64,000 bases of DNA from Hyphomonadaceae bacterium (lineage in GTDB: Bacteria > Pseudomonadota > Alphaproteobacteria > Rhizobiales > Hyphomicrobiaceae). This document shows positions 27,492-35,996 of the stretch, piece by piece; position 1 is the first letter of the stretch; each line of letters starts with the position of its first letter. The notes under the pieces were generated by a model, which saw nothing but the letters and a program-made list of their open reading frames with translations, searched no databases and was not told where the DNA came from. The DNA is taken from NCBI GenBank assembly GCA_019747815.1, contig JAIEQJ010000045.1, positions 1 to 64,000 of the forward strand, given 5' to 3'. Both the position numbers and the translations under genes were made by a program.

Positions 27492-28112
27492 ATGCGGCTC
27501 AGCGAAAGAACGGTATTGGTTGTTGTTGGGCTATTCCTACTGGCGCTGCCTCCGCTTGTCCATTCCTTGAGCCCGATTGCGCCGGCCCTGTCTCAGGCGG
27601 CCAGGCAGAAGCCGGCCACCGCCAAGCGGGAGCCGCCACCGCCGTCGATTCACTATGGCACCGAGGGGCTGCCGGGACCTGTGCAGGACATGCGTGATGC
27701 CCTGCTGGCGGCCGTCCAATCAGGACGGATCGAGGAGCTGCGCCAGGCCTACGATCTCAATGACCTCAAGCCCGACCTGGGCGCTGCAGTCTCCGGCGAT
27801 CCCGTCGCGCACTGGAAGAAGGTTTCAGGCGACGGCGAGGGCCGGGAGGTCCTGGCGGCGCTGTCGCTCATCCTGGAGGCAGGATATGTTGTATTGCCCC
27901 TCGGCCGGGACCTGGAAAACAACAAGCTCTACATCTGGCCCTATTTTGCCGAAGTCTCCCTCGACAAGTTGAGCCCCGCACAAGAAGTTGAACTGCTGCG
28001 GCTCGTGCCTCCGGCCAGTGCCAGACACATGCAGGAGAGAGGCAGCTATAGTCACTGGCGGCTGACCATCGGCGCCGACGGCGCGTGGCATTCGTTTCGA
28101 AGAGGCGATTGA
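27492..28112 (+). CDS. Exported/anchored protein of unknown function
   Basis: Starting at ATG 27492 gives 206 residues. An N-terminal helix (TVLVVVGLFLLALPPLVHS) serves as signal or anchor. The mature part has a helical region (PGPVQDMRDALLAAVQSGRIEEL) and a C-terminal beta-rich region (KLYIWPYFAEVSLDKLSP). I know similar Rhizobiales exported proteins without a function. It lies 132 bases upstream of the L,D-transpeptidase gene on the same strand, suggesting a cell-envelope link by position only. Confidence 0.6.
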   Translation: MRLSERTVLVVVGLFLLALPPLVHSLSPIAPALSQAARQKPATAKREPPPPSIHYGTEGLPGPVQDMRDALLAAVQSGRIEELRQAYDLNDLKPDLGAAVSGDPVAHWKKVSGDGEGREVLAALSLILEAGYVVLPLGRDLENNKLYIWPYFAEVSLDKLSPAQEVELLRLVPPASARHMQERGSYSHWRLTIGADGAWHSFRRGD

Positions 28113-28244
28113 AGTCGAGAAAATGTGAACCGAATCCTCAACTGCGACGTTCAAGGTCTTGAAAGATTGAGCACAAGGCCGCATGTCCAATCTCCAGCCC
28201 GAATGCTAGCGATGCGGCGATATGCGAAAGTGGAAGGACAGTCG

Positions 28245-29009
28245 ATGTTGCGTACGGGACTTGTCATGCTCGCCATGGTCGTCATGGCCGATTCCGCACT
28301 GGCGCAGTGGGGCCCTCCCTACGGCCGCTCACCCTATGGCCGCTCAGCGTACTCACGGCCGCCGCCGCAGGACGGATTCTTCTCCCTGTTCGGCTGGGAC
28401 GACGACGATGATTTCGACCGGCCCAGACGCCCGATGGGGCCCCGCTTCCAATCCGGCGGCGACCGCCCCACCATTCAGGCCTTGCAGCCCAAGCAGATCT
28501 CGTTCCCCAGCTCCTATCCCGTCGGCAGCATCATCATCGATCACAAAGGTCGGCAGCTCTTCCTCGTCCAGTCGTCGACCACGGCCCTGCGCTATCCGAT
28601 TTCGGTCGGCCGCGAAGGCTTCAACTGGAACGGTACCGAGAAGATCAGCCGCGTCGCGGAGTGGCCGAACTGGCATCCGCCGGAGGAAATGCGCGAGCGC
28701 GATCCGAGCCTGCCCGAGAAGATGAGCGGCGGCATCAGAAACCCGCTGGGCGCCAAGGCGCTCTATCTCGGCAACACGCTCTATCGCATTCACGGCACCA
28801 ACGACGCCAAGTCGATCGGCCGGGCCGCTTCGTCGGGATGCTTCCGCATGCTCAACGGGCACATCGTCGACCTGGCGGACCGTGTGCAGATCGGCACTTC
28901 CGTGACCGTGGTGCAGCGCTTGCCGGCCGAGCTGGAGAGAATTGTCGCAGAGCAGGTCACCCCGAACAGCGGCGACCGCGTGGGCAGGCGGCCGGGCCGC
29001 TCGTCGTAG
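28245..29009 (+). CDS. L,D-transpeptidase (YkuD/ErfK family)
   Basis: A 254-residue exported enzyme starting at ATG 28245 with GGAAGGA upstream. The signal peptide ends LALA-like near residue 20 (MADSALAQ). A YG-R-S proline-rich repeat (GPPYGRSPYGRSAYSR) follows. The catalytic segment is HGTNDAKSIGRAASSGCFRM, giving the H-x-S-x-GCxR motif with catalytic Cys. It makes 3-3 cross-links in peptidoglycan or anchors lipoproteins to it. A strong terminator lies just after the gene. Confidence 0.92.
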   Translation: MLRTGLVMLAMVVMADSALAQWGPPYGRSPYGRSAYSRPPPQDGFFSLFGWDDDDDFDRPRRPMGPRFQSGGDRPTIQALQPKQISFPSSYPVGSIIIDHKGRQLFLVQSSTTALRYPISVGREGFNWNGTEKISRVAEWPNWHPPEEMRERDPSLPEKMSGGIRNPLGAKALYLGNTLYRIHGTNDAKSIGRAASSGCFRMLNGHIVDLADRVQIGTSVTVVQRLPAELERIVAEQVTPNSGDRVGRRPGRSS

Positions 29010-29454
29010 CACGCAACGTTTTCTTGTCTCTGTCTTCCCGGAAAGCGATCCCCAGGGGGATCGCTTTTTTGCCGTGCCTGGACGGCTGGTCCCGCGCCCG
29101 TCTAGCGGACAGCGCGGACACGCCCGAATACGAACGGTTACTTTGGGGACTCGTCCACCCCACGGGAAGGCGAGCCGCCGGCAGCGGATCGACCGCACGC
29201 TTCCGCATTCCTATATGCCGCGGCTTCCGCCGGCACATCGGTGGGGCGGCGCCGGGGCGAATTGGAGCCAGCAACGCTCGAATGGCCGGCAGAACCTCGG
29301 GACAAACAGCGGGGCTGTCCGCTCCGGCGGCGCAGCGCTCAGCGCATGCTGCGGCCGAGTAGTCGAGGGCCGCGCCCTGCGGGGACGCGGTCAGCCGAAA
29401 CCGCAACTTGCAGCGAGGGCATACGAACTGCATGGTCGGCTGTCGAAACAACAT
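28957..29454 (-). CDS. Doubtful zinc-ribbon-like reading frame
   Basis: A minus-strand frame begins with CPRCKLRFRL and holds further cysteines (ACAERCA, VCPEV) within the first 55 residues, as in small zinc-ribbon proteins. The later part runs over a strong terminator and the 3' end of the transpeptidase gene on the other strand and becomes arginine- and proline-rich, so a real protein, if any, would be shorter than the frame. Listed at low confidence because the N terminus is suggestive. Confidence 0.25.
   Translation of the reverse strand: MLFRQPTMQFVCPRCKLRFRLTASPQGAALDYSAAACAERCAAGADSPAVCPEVLPAIRALLAPIRPGAAPPMCRRKPRHIGMRKRAVDPLPAARLPVGWTSPQSNRSYSGVSALSARRARDQPSRHGKKAIPLGIAFREDRDKKTLRATTSGPAACPRGRRCSG
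29042..29070 (+). terminator. Rho-independent terminator of the L,D-transpeptidase gene
   Basis: AAAGCGATCCCC pairs with GGGGATCGCTTT around a 2-base loop, followed by a run of Ts. It lies 33 bases after the stop codon. Confidence 0.85.
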
Positions 29455-29511
29455 CCAACCATGCTATCACGCGACCTCGCGCGAGGCAGGCCGCGAAGGA
29501 ACGCATATCAG

Positions 29512-30225
29512 TTATGCTGATTGCACTTTGTAGCGCATGTCGTTCGTCTTGCACACCGCGACGCGCCATTCCGCCGGGCGGCCGTCGCGCGTGAGGATGA
29601 CACGGTCCAGTACAAGTACTGCCGCACCTTCCTCAACGTGCAGTGCCTTGGCGGCCGCCAGCGAGGCCGTTCCCGGCGAGACGGATTCGACGGCTTTGCC
29701 CAGGGCAAGGCCGTAGGCACTGGCAACAACCGTCAGACCGGACGAAGCAAGGTTTCGCTCCGGCAACTCCGGAAACAATGCCACCGGCAATACAACGTCC
29801 TCCATCAGGAAGGCCTTGCCCCGATGCGAGCGGATGCGTGCCAGCCGGTAAACTTTTTCGTCCCTGGCAAGCCGCAGGCGCTCGCGCTCGTCCTCGCTGG
29901 CTTTGGCTTCTGTAACCTCCAGCGTCTTGATCTCGCCGATGACGCGCTCGCCTGCAGCGCTATGAAAGTGACTGTAGCGCGAAGCCAGCTCCGGTGCCGC
30001 CGGATCATTGACGAACGTGCCGCGCCCCTGGCGACGGGTGACTATTCCCTCGCTCTCGAGCAGATCGAGGGCCTTGCGCGTGGTCCCGGGACTGACCCCG
30101 AACCCACGCGCCAAATCCATTTCGTTAGGCACCGTTGTATTCGGCTTCCACTCACCCAAAGCGATCCGCTCCGCCAAAGCGTCCCGCACTTGAATATAAA
30201 GTGGCCGAGTGGAGAAATTGGTCAT
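29512..30225 (-). CDS. GntR-family transcriptional regulator (HutC subfamily)
   Basis: 237 residues from the ATG at 30225 (GGGGG just before, with a second ATG three bases upstream). The N-terminal winged helix reads PLYIQVRDALAERIALGEW and EMDLARGFGVSPGTTRKALDLLESEG; the C-terminal UTRA domain follows (VYRLARIRSHRGKAFLMEDVVLP), a sensor for small ligands as in HutC. It probably represses a nearby transcription unit. The upstream AT-rich region is a likely site of action, including self-regulation. Target and ligand unknown. Confidence 0.9.
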   Translation of the reverse strand: MTNFSTRPLYIQVRDALAERIALGEWKPNTTVPNEMDLARGFGVSPGTTRKALDLLESEGIVTRRQGRGTFVNDPAAPELASRYSHFHSAAGERVIGEIKTLEVTEAKASEDERERLRLARDEKVYRLARIRSHRGKAFLMEDVVLPVALFPELPERNLASSGLTVVASAYGLALGKAVESVSPGTASLAAAKALHVEEGAAVLVLDRVILTRDGRPAEWRVAVCKTNDMRYKVQSA

Positions 30226-31075
30226 CATAGGCCCCCTGAACATTCGATCTTTTTCAACGGAGCTTTTATACTCTGAAATGCGACGCGGCATAGCCCTCTG
30301 TTCAATACAATCCACCCAATGTTTTAGAATGCGCGCCAGCCAATCACTATCTGATAACATATTTCATATAACATTTATGAGAGTAATAAAAGCAAAACAA
30401 ATCCAGCCGGTCAACACCAAAGACCTGCCGCCGTTTCACGCGCGCGTGATGACCAGCCAGGAAAATCAACAGCAGGGCACCTGGATTTTGCGTGGACCGG
30501 TCCACACACGACTGCGTGAAATACGCTCCAGGACGGGCTCCGGGCGGTAGGTTCGGCCCGGCTGCCGTCATCACAGCGGACATGGCGCTGCCTCCTGGCG
30601 CAGCTTGCCGGCGCCTGGTGTGCAGGTGAGCATGCGCTCTGGTTGACCGCTGCAGCTGCATTTTTTCATTTAGCACCTCCGACGGCCATAAATCAAAAAT
30701 ATATATTGCGCTAAAAGACCTTGGCTAACCTGACAATAATCAGCCACGCCTGTGCATTTTGTATACCTCGAGATATGCCGTCCCATTTTTTAACCCGATC
30801 CTAGCAATGAGGCGCCCAGAGATATTCCTGCGGACGCATCCAATTTGCTGCAGGCAGGCATTTGCCCTCAAAACCGAAGGGTTGCCAAACCTTTTCGGGA
30901 GCGCCGTGCCGCATCTTCCTTGAGTACGCCGTCAGCGCGCCCTGCGCCAACGAACTGACGGCCGCAACATCGGCTCGCGATCGCCGAAGGCACTTAGAGG
31001 TGGCCGAACGCGACGGATGGTTGCAAAATGTAGCCTGCAAGCAGAGTGCCGACATCGACATGGAGGTCGCTGCCC
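30226..31075. other. AT-rich intergenic gap without a recognisable gene
   Basis: About 850 bases that are clearly lower in GC than their surroundings, with stretches such as ATATTTCATATAACATTTAT near 30360 and AAATCAAAAATATATATTG near 30690. Several short frames exist on both strands, but none shows family motifs. It could hold the promoter and operators for the GntR regulator, remnants of a lost gene, or a short RNA. I see no repeat or insertion sequence end. Confidence 0.5.
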
Positions 31076-31507
31076 ATGGCCAAGTATGTTCCAAGCCCGC
31101 GCGACTGGGTGCGTGAGCAGGTCGAGCTGTACGAGAGTAGCGGCGGCACCAAGGGCACTACTCTGCGGGACACCGGGTTGCCCGTCATCATCCTGACCCA
31201 CACCGGCAGCAAGACAGGTGCAATCCGCAAGACCCCTCTGATGCGTGTCAGGGACGGCGATAGCTATGTTCTCATCGCCTCGCAGGGGGGAGCGCCGAAG
31301 GACCCGGTCTGGGTGCACAACCTGCGCGTCAATCCCGATGTCGAGCTTCGCGATGAAACTGTCGTGCGTCCGATGCGGGTGCGCGAGGTCAAGGACGCGG
31401 CGGAGCGGACCCGACTGTGGGCGCTCGCGGTGGCGGCGTATCCGCCATACGCCGACTACCAGGCCCGCACGGCACGGCAAATCCCGGTCTTTGTCGCCGA
31501 ACCGTAA
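31076..31507 (+). CDS. Deazaflavin (F420)-type nitroreductase family protein
   Basis: A 143-residue protein starting at ATG 31076 with GGAGGT nine bases upstream. ILTHTGSKTGAIRKTPLMRV and YVLIASQGGAPKDPVWVHNL match the F420H2-dependent quinone reductase/Ddn family split barrel; the final segment YADYQARTARQIPVFV is typical as well. In this family F420 is the cofactor in actinobacteria, but members elsewhere may use other flavins. No F420 biosynthesis gene is in the window. It is convergent with ispG. Confidence 0.85.
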   Translation: MAKYVPSPRDWVREQVELYESSGGTKGTTLRDTGLPVIILTHTGSKTGAIRKTPLMRVRDGDSYVLIASQGGAPKDPVWVHNLRVNPDVELRDETVVRPMRVREVKDAAERTRLWALAVAAYPPYADYQARTARQIPVFVAEP

Positions 31508-31557
31508 CGCGCTGCTCCGTCGTCACCACTCGGCATTCAAACCGCCGCCTGGCAGGC

Positions 31558-32817
31558 TCACCCGACCGTTTCAGCCTCAGCCTTCTGCGCACCATAGCGA
31601 CGGGTGACGTAGTCCTCGACAATGGTCTTGAACTCGGCGGCGATGTTGGCCCCGCGCAGCGTCATCGCCTTCTTGCCGTCGATGAAGACGGGGGCGACGG
31701 GGGCTTCGCCGGTGCCCGGCAGCGAGATGCCGATGTCGGCGTGCTTGGATTCGCCGGGCCCGTTGACGATGCAGCCCATGACGGCGAGGTTCAGCCCTTC
31801 GACGCCCGGATACTTGCCACGCCACTCCGCCATCCGTCCACGCACGTAGCCCTGGATCTCGCTCGCCAGTTCCTGGAACACGGTGGACGTGGTGCGGCCG
31901 CAGCCGGGGCAGGCGGCCACGATCGGCACGAACGATCTCAAACCCATGGTCTGCAGGATTTCCTGCGCCACCCGCACCTCCTGCGTGCGGTCGCCGCCGG
32001 GCTCGGGCGTGAGAGAGACGCGAATGGTGTCGCCGATGCCGTGCTGCAGCAGGATGCCGATGCCCGCGGTGGAGGCGACGATGCCCTTGGAGCCCATGCC
32101 AGCCTCGGTGAGCCCCAGATGCAGCGCGTAGCGGCAGCGCTCCGCCAGCAGGGTATAGACGCTGACGAGATCCTGCACGGCGCTGACCTTGGCCGAGAGG
32201 ATGATGCGGTCGGCGCCCAGCCCCAAGTCCTCGGCACGCGCGGCCGACAGCAGCGCCGATTGCACGATGGCCTCGTGCATGACGCTGCGCGCATCCTTCG
32301 GCGACGGCAGGGCGGCGTTCTCGTCCATCAGGCGGGTGAGCAGCTCCTGATCGAGGCTGCCCCAGTTGACGCCGATGCGCACCGGCTTGGCGCACTTGAG
32401 CGCCAGCTCGATGATCTCCGAGAATTGCCGATCGCGCTTGGCCTTGAAGCCGACATTGCCGGGATTGATGCGCCACTTGTCGAGCGCTTCCGCGCAGGCG
32501 GGGTTCTCGGCGAGCAGGGTGTGGCCGTTGTAGTGGAAATCACCGACCAGGGGCACGGCGACACCCATCCGGGCGAGGCGGTCGCGGATATGCGGGACGG
32601 CCTTGGCCGACTCGTCGCGATCGACCGTGATGCGCACGATCTCGGAGCCGGCGCGGGCCAAGGCAGCGGTCTGATTGGCGGTGCCTTCGATGTCCGCCGT
32701 ATCCGTGTTGGTCATCGACTGCACGACGATGGGGGCATCGCCGCCGATCATGACGCCGCCGACATTGACGGGGACCGTGGGTTTGCGCGACGCGCGGAGG
32801 TGGATCGACGAGGTCAT
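31558..32817 (-). CDS. ispG: 4-hydroxy-3-methylbut-2-enyl diphosphate synthase (flavodoxin)
   Basis: A 419-residue IspG/GcpE. The iron-sulfur cysteines are in ACPGCGRTT and CIVNGPGES. The N-terminal TIM barrel begins [13 protein letters not shown], followed by FHYNGH and VNWGSLD. It converts MEcPP to HMBPP in the MEP isoprenoid pathway in the cytosol. This is a housekeeping enzyme. It follows znuB on the same strand by 66 bases. Confidence 0.95.
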   Translation of the reverse strand: MTSSIHLRASRKPTVPVNVGGVMIGGDAPIVVQSMTNTDTADIEGTANQTAALARAGSEIVRITVDRDESAKAVPHIRDRLARMGVAVPLVGDFHYNGHTLLAENPACAEALDKWRINPGNVGFKAKRDRQFSEIIELALKCAKPVRIGVNWGSLDQELLTRLMDENAALPSPKDARSVMHEAIVQSALLSAARAEDLGLGADRIILSAKVSAVQDLVSVYTLLAERCRYALHLGLTEAGMGSKGIVASTAGIGILLQHGIGDTIRVSLTPEPGGDRTQEVRVAQEILQTMGLRSFVPIVAACPGCGRTTSTVFQELASEIQGYVRGRMAEWRGKYPGVEGLNLAVMGCIVNGPGESKHADIGISLPGTGEAPVAPVFIDGKKAMTLRGANIAAEFKTIVEDYVTRRYGAQKAEAETVG

Positions 32818-32883
32818 AATGGCTACAGGCGCCGGCTAGGCGCAATCGGGGCTGTTCATGGTGCTCAGTCTAGCACGGGGCGG

Positions 32884-33678
32884 CTAGCGCCGCCGCAGCA
32901 CCGAGGGGAAGATCGATGCGGCAAACAGCGCCGCCAGAACCAGCACGATCGATGGCCCCCCCGGCGTATCAAAGGACAGCGACAGGAACAGGCCCACTCC
33001 GACAGCCACCATGCCGATGATCGCAGCATACACCGCCATCTGCTCCGGCGTCTCGGCCAGCGGACGCGCGGCGGCTGCCGGCATGATGAGAAACGCGATG
33101 GTGAGCAGCGCGCCCACGATCTTGATGGCAATGGCGACAACAAGCGCCAGCACGACGACAAAGATCAGCTTGGTGCGCTCGGTATCGGCACCCTCGGCGG
33201 CGGCGAGATCCTCGTGCACGGCGAGCGACAGCAGAGGCCGCCAGATGGAGATGAGAGCCGCAAGGGCCACGGCGCCGCCAAGGAAGATCCAGCGCAGATC
33301 GGAGCCATTGATGGCGAAGATGTCGCCGAACAGGAAGCCGACCAGGTCCACCTGGGGGCCGCGCACGAGTGACGCTGCAATCACGCCGACCGCCAGCGCC
33401 GCGTGCGCGAGAAGACCGAGGAGCGAGTCGAAGGGCACAACCTGCTGGCGCCCGAGCAGCAGCAGCAGCCCGGAAACAGCCAGGGTCACGATGAGGACGC
33501 TGGCAGTGAGGTCGAGCGAGAGGGCAAGTCCCAGCGCCACGCCGATGAGGGCCGCCTGCGCCACGGCTTCGCCGTAGTAGGCCATGCGCCGCCACATGAC
33601 AAAGCAGCCGAGCGGCGCGGCGACGATGGCCAGGCCCAGCCCCGCCAGCAGGGCACGCATCAGGAAGGGTTCGGGCAT
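32884..33678 (-). CDS. znuB: Zinc ABC transporter permease
   Basis: A 264-residue permease with about eight hydrophobic helices, starting FLMRALLAGLGLAIVAAPLGCFVMWRRM, typical of the ABC-3 metal permease family (ZnuB/TroC). It forms the inner-membrane channel for zinc. The gene lies 17 bases after znuC and is therefore cotranscribed. The solute-binding partner (ZnuA) is not seen in the window. Confidence 0.92.
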   Translation of the reverse strand: MPEPFLMRALLAGLGLAIVAAPLGCFVMWRRMAYYGEAVAQAALIGVALGLALSLDLTASVLIVTLAVSGLLLLLGRQQVVPFDSLLGLLAHAALAVGVIAASLVRGPQVDLVGFLFGDIFAINGSDLRWIFLGGAVALAALISIWRPLLSLAVHEDLAAAEGADTERTKLIFVVVLALVVAIAIKIVGALLTIAFLIMPAAAARPLAETPEQMAVYAAIIGMVAVGVGLFLSLSFDTPGGPSIVLVLAALFAASIFPSVLRRR

Positions 33679-33695
33679 GTCAGCTCCGGTACGGT

Positions 33696-34580
33696 TTATC
33701 TGGCGCCGATGGTCGGCTCACGTCCGGCCCGCGAAGGATGCGGCTCGCCGGCCAGATCATGGCTGTGGTCGTGACGGTGATGATAGAGGCCGAAGGCCAG
33801 CGCCGCCTGCGGACCGAACAGGCGCGCATACTCGGGATGCTGCGCCACGGACTGCGGCACACCCGAGCAGCACACGTGACGATTGAGGCAGATCACGCGG
33901 TCGCTTTGCGCCATGACCACATGCAGATCGTGCGACACGAGCAGCACGCCGAAACCGCGCTCGGTCCGCAGCCGGCCGATCAGGGTGTACAGCTCCGCCT
34001 CGCCGGCGTAGTCGACGCCGCGCACAGGCTCATCCAGGACGAGCACGTCGGGCGCGCGCACCAGCGCGCGCGCCAGCACCACGCGCTGCAGCTCGCCACC
34101 CGAGAGCTCGGAAAGCTGGCGCTCGGCCAAGGAGCCCGCGCCGACGTCCTTGAGCACGCCGGAAAGCTCGTCCGCACTGCAGCGCCGCCCCAGGGATACG
34201 AAACGCGCCACGGTGAGCGGGATCGCCCGATCGACATCGAAACGCTGCGGCGCGTACCCGGTGACGAGTCCCGGCTTGCGGCGGATCTCGCCCCCATCCA
34301 GCGGTTCAAGCCCCAAGAGGACCCGCACCAGCGTGGTTTTGCCGGCACCGTTGGGCCCGATGACGGTGACGATCTCGCGCGGATGAATGTCGATGTCGAC
34401 GTCGGCGAGAATGGTGCGTCCGCCGCGCGCGAGCATCAGATTGCGGGCGCTGATCAGCGCGTCGGCGGCGTGCTCGCGCGGCGCGCCCGCGTGGTGGTGA
34501 TGGTGCGCGTGATGATCACAATGATCATGGCTCCGCGCACCGGCTGCGGGCCGGGCCTCGCGGGCGTCAGGACTGTGCAT
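33696..34580 (-). CDS. znuC: Zinc ABC transporter ATP-binding protein with histidine-rich ends
   Basis: 294 residues starting at ATG 34580. Walker A is GPNGAGKTT, the signature LSGGELQR, and Walker B VLVLDEP. The N terminus has a histidine run (HDHCDHHAHHHHH) and the C terminus another (YHHRHDHSHD), which probably bind zinc near the transporter. It energises uptake through ZnuB. The start overlaps the zur stop by 14 bases. The histidine-rich tails are longer than in the enterobacterial protein. Confidence 0.92.
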   Translation of the reverse strand: MHSPDAREARPAAGARSHDHCDHHAHHHHHAGAPREHAADALISARNLMLARGGRTILADVDIDIHPREIVTVIGPNGAGKTTLVRVLLGLEPLDGGEIRRKPGLVTGYAPQRFDVDRAIPLTVARFVSLGRRCSADELSGVLKDVGAGSLAERQLSELSGGELQRVVLARALVRAPDVLVLDEPVRGVDYAGEAELYTLIGRLRTERGFGVLLVSHDLHVVMAQSDRVICLNRHVCCSGVPQSVAQHPEYARLFGPQAALAFGLYHHRHDHSHDLAGEPHPSRAGREPTIGAR

Positions 34581-35085
34581 GACGCGTGTCCCTGCCGGAG
34601 CAATTGGCGCACAGCCCCCACACCTCGACAACCGCCGTCTTGCCGCTCGCGGAGAAAGATGCCGCATCGGCGGTCCTGTCGATGGCAGCGAATACCCGGG
34701 CACCGTCGACCTCCGCCACGGAATTGCAGCGCTCACAGGCGAGCACGAGTTGGCGCTGCTCGTGGCCCGCGTGACAGGCAAAGAAGGCGTTGCGGCTCTC
34801 GAAGCGATGGACGATCCCGGCCGCCACCAGGGCATCGATGGCCCGGTAGACCGAAATCGGCGCGAGCCGCTCGCCCCGCGCCGCCATCCGCTCCAGCACA
34901 TCATAGGCGCCAATGGCGCGGTGGGAGGCGGCGGCAATTTCCTGGAATACGGCTTGGCGCAGCGGCGTGAGCTTCAAGCCTTTGTCTTCAAATGCTTTTC
35001 TTGCCCGCGCCATGGCTTCGTCGAGGCACAGGTCATGGTTGTGCTCTGGTGCTGGGAACACTTTGCTGGCGGTCGATGGGGTCAT
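34567..35085 (-). CDS. zur: Zinc uptake regulator (Fur family)
   Basis: A 172-residue Fur-family repressor starting at ATG 35085. The winged helix LKLTPLRQAVFQEIAA is followed by YRAIDALVAAGIVHR, and two CxxC pairs (CERC, CANC) bind the structural zinc, with HAGHE as a regulatory site. It represses zinc uptake genes when zinc is plentiful. It heads the operon zur-znuC-znuB, which makes autoregulation probable. The start lies directly next to a Zur-box-like sequence. Confidence 0.88.
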   Translation of the reverse strand: MTPSTASKVFPAPEHNHDLCLDEAMARARKAFEDKGLKLTPLRQAVFQEIAAASHRAIGAYDVLERMAARGERLAPISVYRAIDALVAAGIVHRFESRNAFFACHAGHEQRQLVLACERCNSVAEVDGARVFAAIDRTADAASFSASGKTAVVEVWGLCANCSGRDTRHAQS

Positions 35086-35100
35086 TGTTACGTTATACCA
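35086..35100. promoter_or_regulatory. Zur-box-like inverted repeat at the zur start
   Basis: TGTTACGTTATACCA has inverted-repeat matches at 8 of 14 paired positions (TG.TA....TA.CA), resembling the TGTTATA-type boxes of alphaproteobacterial Zur. It abuts the zur ATG, so it would overlap the start of transcription or translation. Placement suggests autoregulation. Moderate confidence only. Confidence 0.4.
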
Positions 35101-35214
35101 CTTGGCGCCTGGAACGCCACTGGAGCTCCGGAAGCACCGAGCGCCATAGTAGCCGGCACCAACACGCTGGCGATACGATGACGCCAGCTGCTCGCCTTGC
35201 GAAAGGGTGCCGCC

Positions 35215-35733
35215 ATGCCGCACCGCCTATCCATCCTTGTCGCCGACATCACCACGCTCAAGCTCGATGCCATCGTCAACGCAGCCAATCGGTCACTCCT
35301 GGGCGGCGGCGGGGTGGATGGCGCCATCCACCGCGCTGCCGGGCCGGAGCTGCTGGCTGAATGCCGCACACTCGGCGGGTGCGCAACAGGCGAAGCCAAG
35401 ATCACCAAGGGCTATCGCCTGCCGGCCCGCCATGTCATCCACACCGTCGGCCCGGTTTGGGAAGGCGGGGGCGCCGACGAGGATCGCCTGCTGGCCAACG
35501 CCTATGCCAATGCGCTGGCGCTGGCCAAGGCGCACGGGTTGCGCTCCATCGCGTTTCCGGCCATCTCGACAGGCGTCTACGCGTTCCCACCGGATCGCGC
35601 CGCGGATATTGCCGTCAGGACGGTTGCTGAAACGCTGCGCGGCGATCCCCACTTCAGCCAAGTCGTTCTCTGCTGTTTCTCGCCCGCGTCCGCAAAACAC
35701 CATGAGCAGGCGCGGAAAAAGCTCGGGTTCTAG
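35215..35733 (+). CDS. O-acetyl-ADP-ribose deacetylase (macrodomain, YmdB type)
   Basis: 172 residues starting at the ATG at 35215 (AAAGGG upstream). DAIVNAANRSLLGGGGVDGAIH is the ADP-ribose loop, followed by GEAKITKGYRLPARHVIHTVGP and ISTGVYAFP (second loop). The enzyme removes ADP-ribose esters such as O-acetyl-ADP-ribose, the product of sirtuin activity, and cobB is found elsewhere in the window. It is divergent from the zinc operon with an ~130-base spacer. Confidence 0.9.
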   Translation: MPHRLSILVADITTLKLDAIVNAANRSLLGGGGVDGAIHRAAGPELLAECRTLGGCATGEAKITKGYRLPARHVIHTVGPVWEGGGADEDRLLANAYANALALAKAHGLRSIAFPAISTGVYAFPPDRAADIAVRTVAETLRGDPHFSQVVLCCFSPASAKHHEQARKKLGF

Positions 35734-35924
35734 ACGGCGTCGCGGATGAAATCTTCGTAATGGCTTTTAATACTCGCGCGGAGCCAAACGGCCGCCGCAA
35801 TCCAGCCGACAAACTGCCGGTTTGCAACGTCAAGGTGCAAGCGGGAAGACAGCTTTTCACGGCAGCGCCGACGCCAGCGCTTCCGACTGACGAGCATCAT
35901 GAGGTGCGAGCGTACCACCCTCAA
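35730..35924 (-). CDS. Possible small protein of unknown function
   Basis: A 64-residue frame (start at 35924, or 35900 with a second ATG nearby). The basic N terminus SRKRWRRRCREKL precedes a compact helix (NRQFVGWIAAAVWLRASI) ending in YEDFIRDAV. Its stop directly abuts the macrodomain stop, as is usual for convergent genes. The composition looks protein-like but nothing identifies it. Confidence 0.35.
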   Translation of the reverse strand: MRVVRSHLMMLVSRKRWRRRCREKLSSRLHLDVANRQFVGWIAAAVWLRASIKSHYEDFIRDAV

Positions 35925-35996
35925 GGCCGATAGCTGCTGCGCCGATCATGCCGGCGAGCGCTGCAGGCTGCGCGGGAATGAGCGGGAGACAGCGTG

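Noticed and set aside
30347-30676. Small minus-strand frame in the AT-rich gap
   Set aside because: No family motif and no convincing ribosome site.
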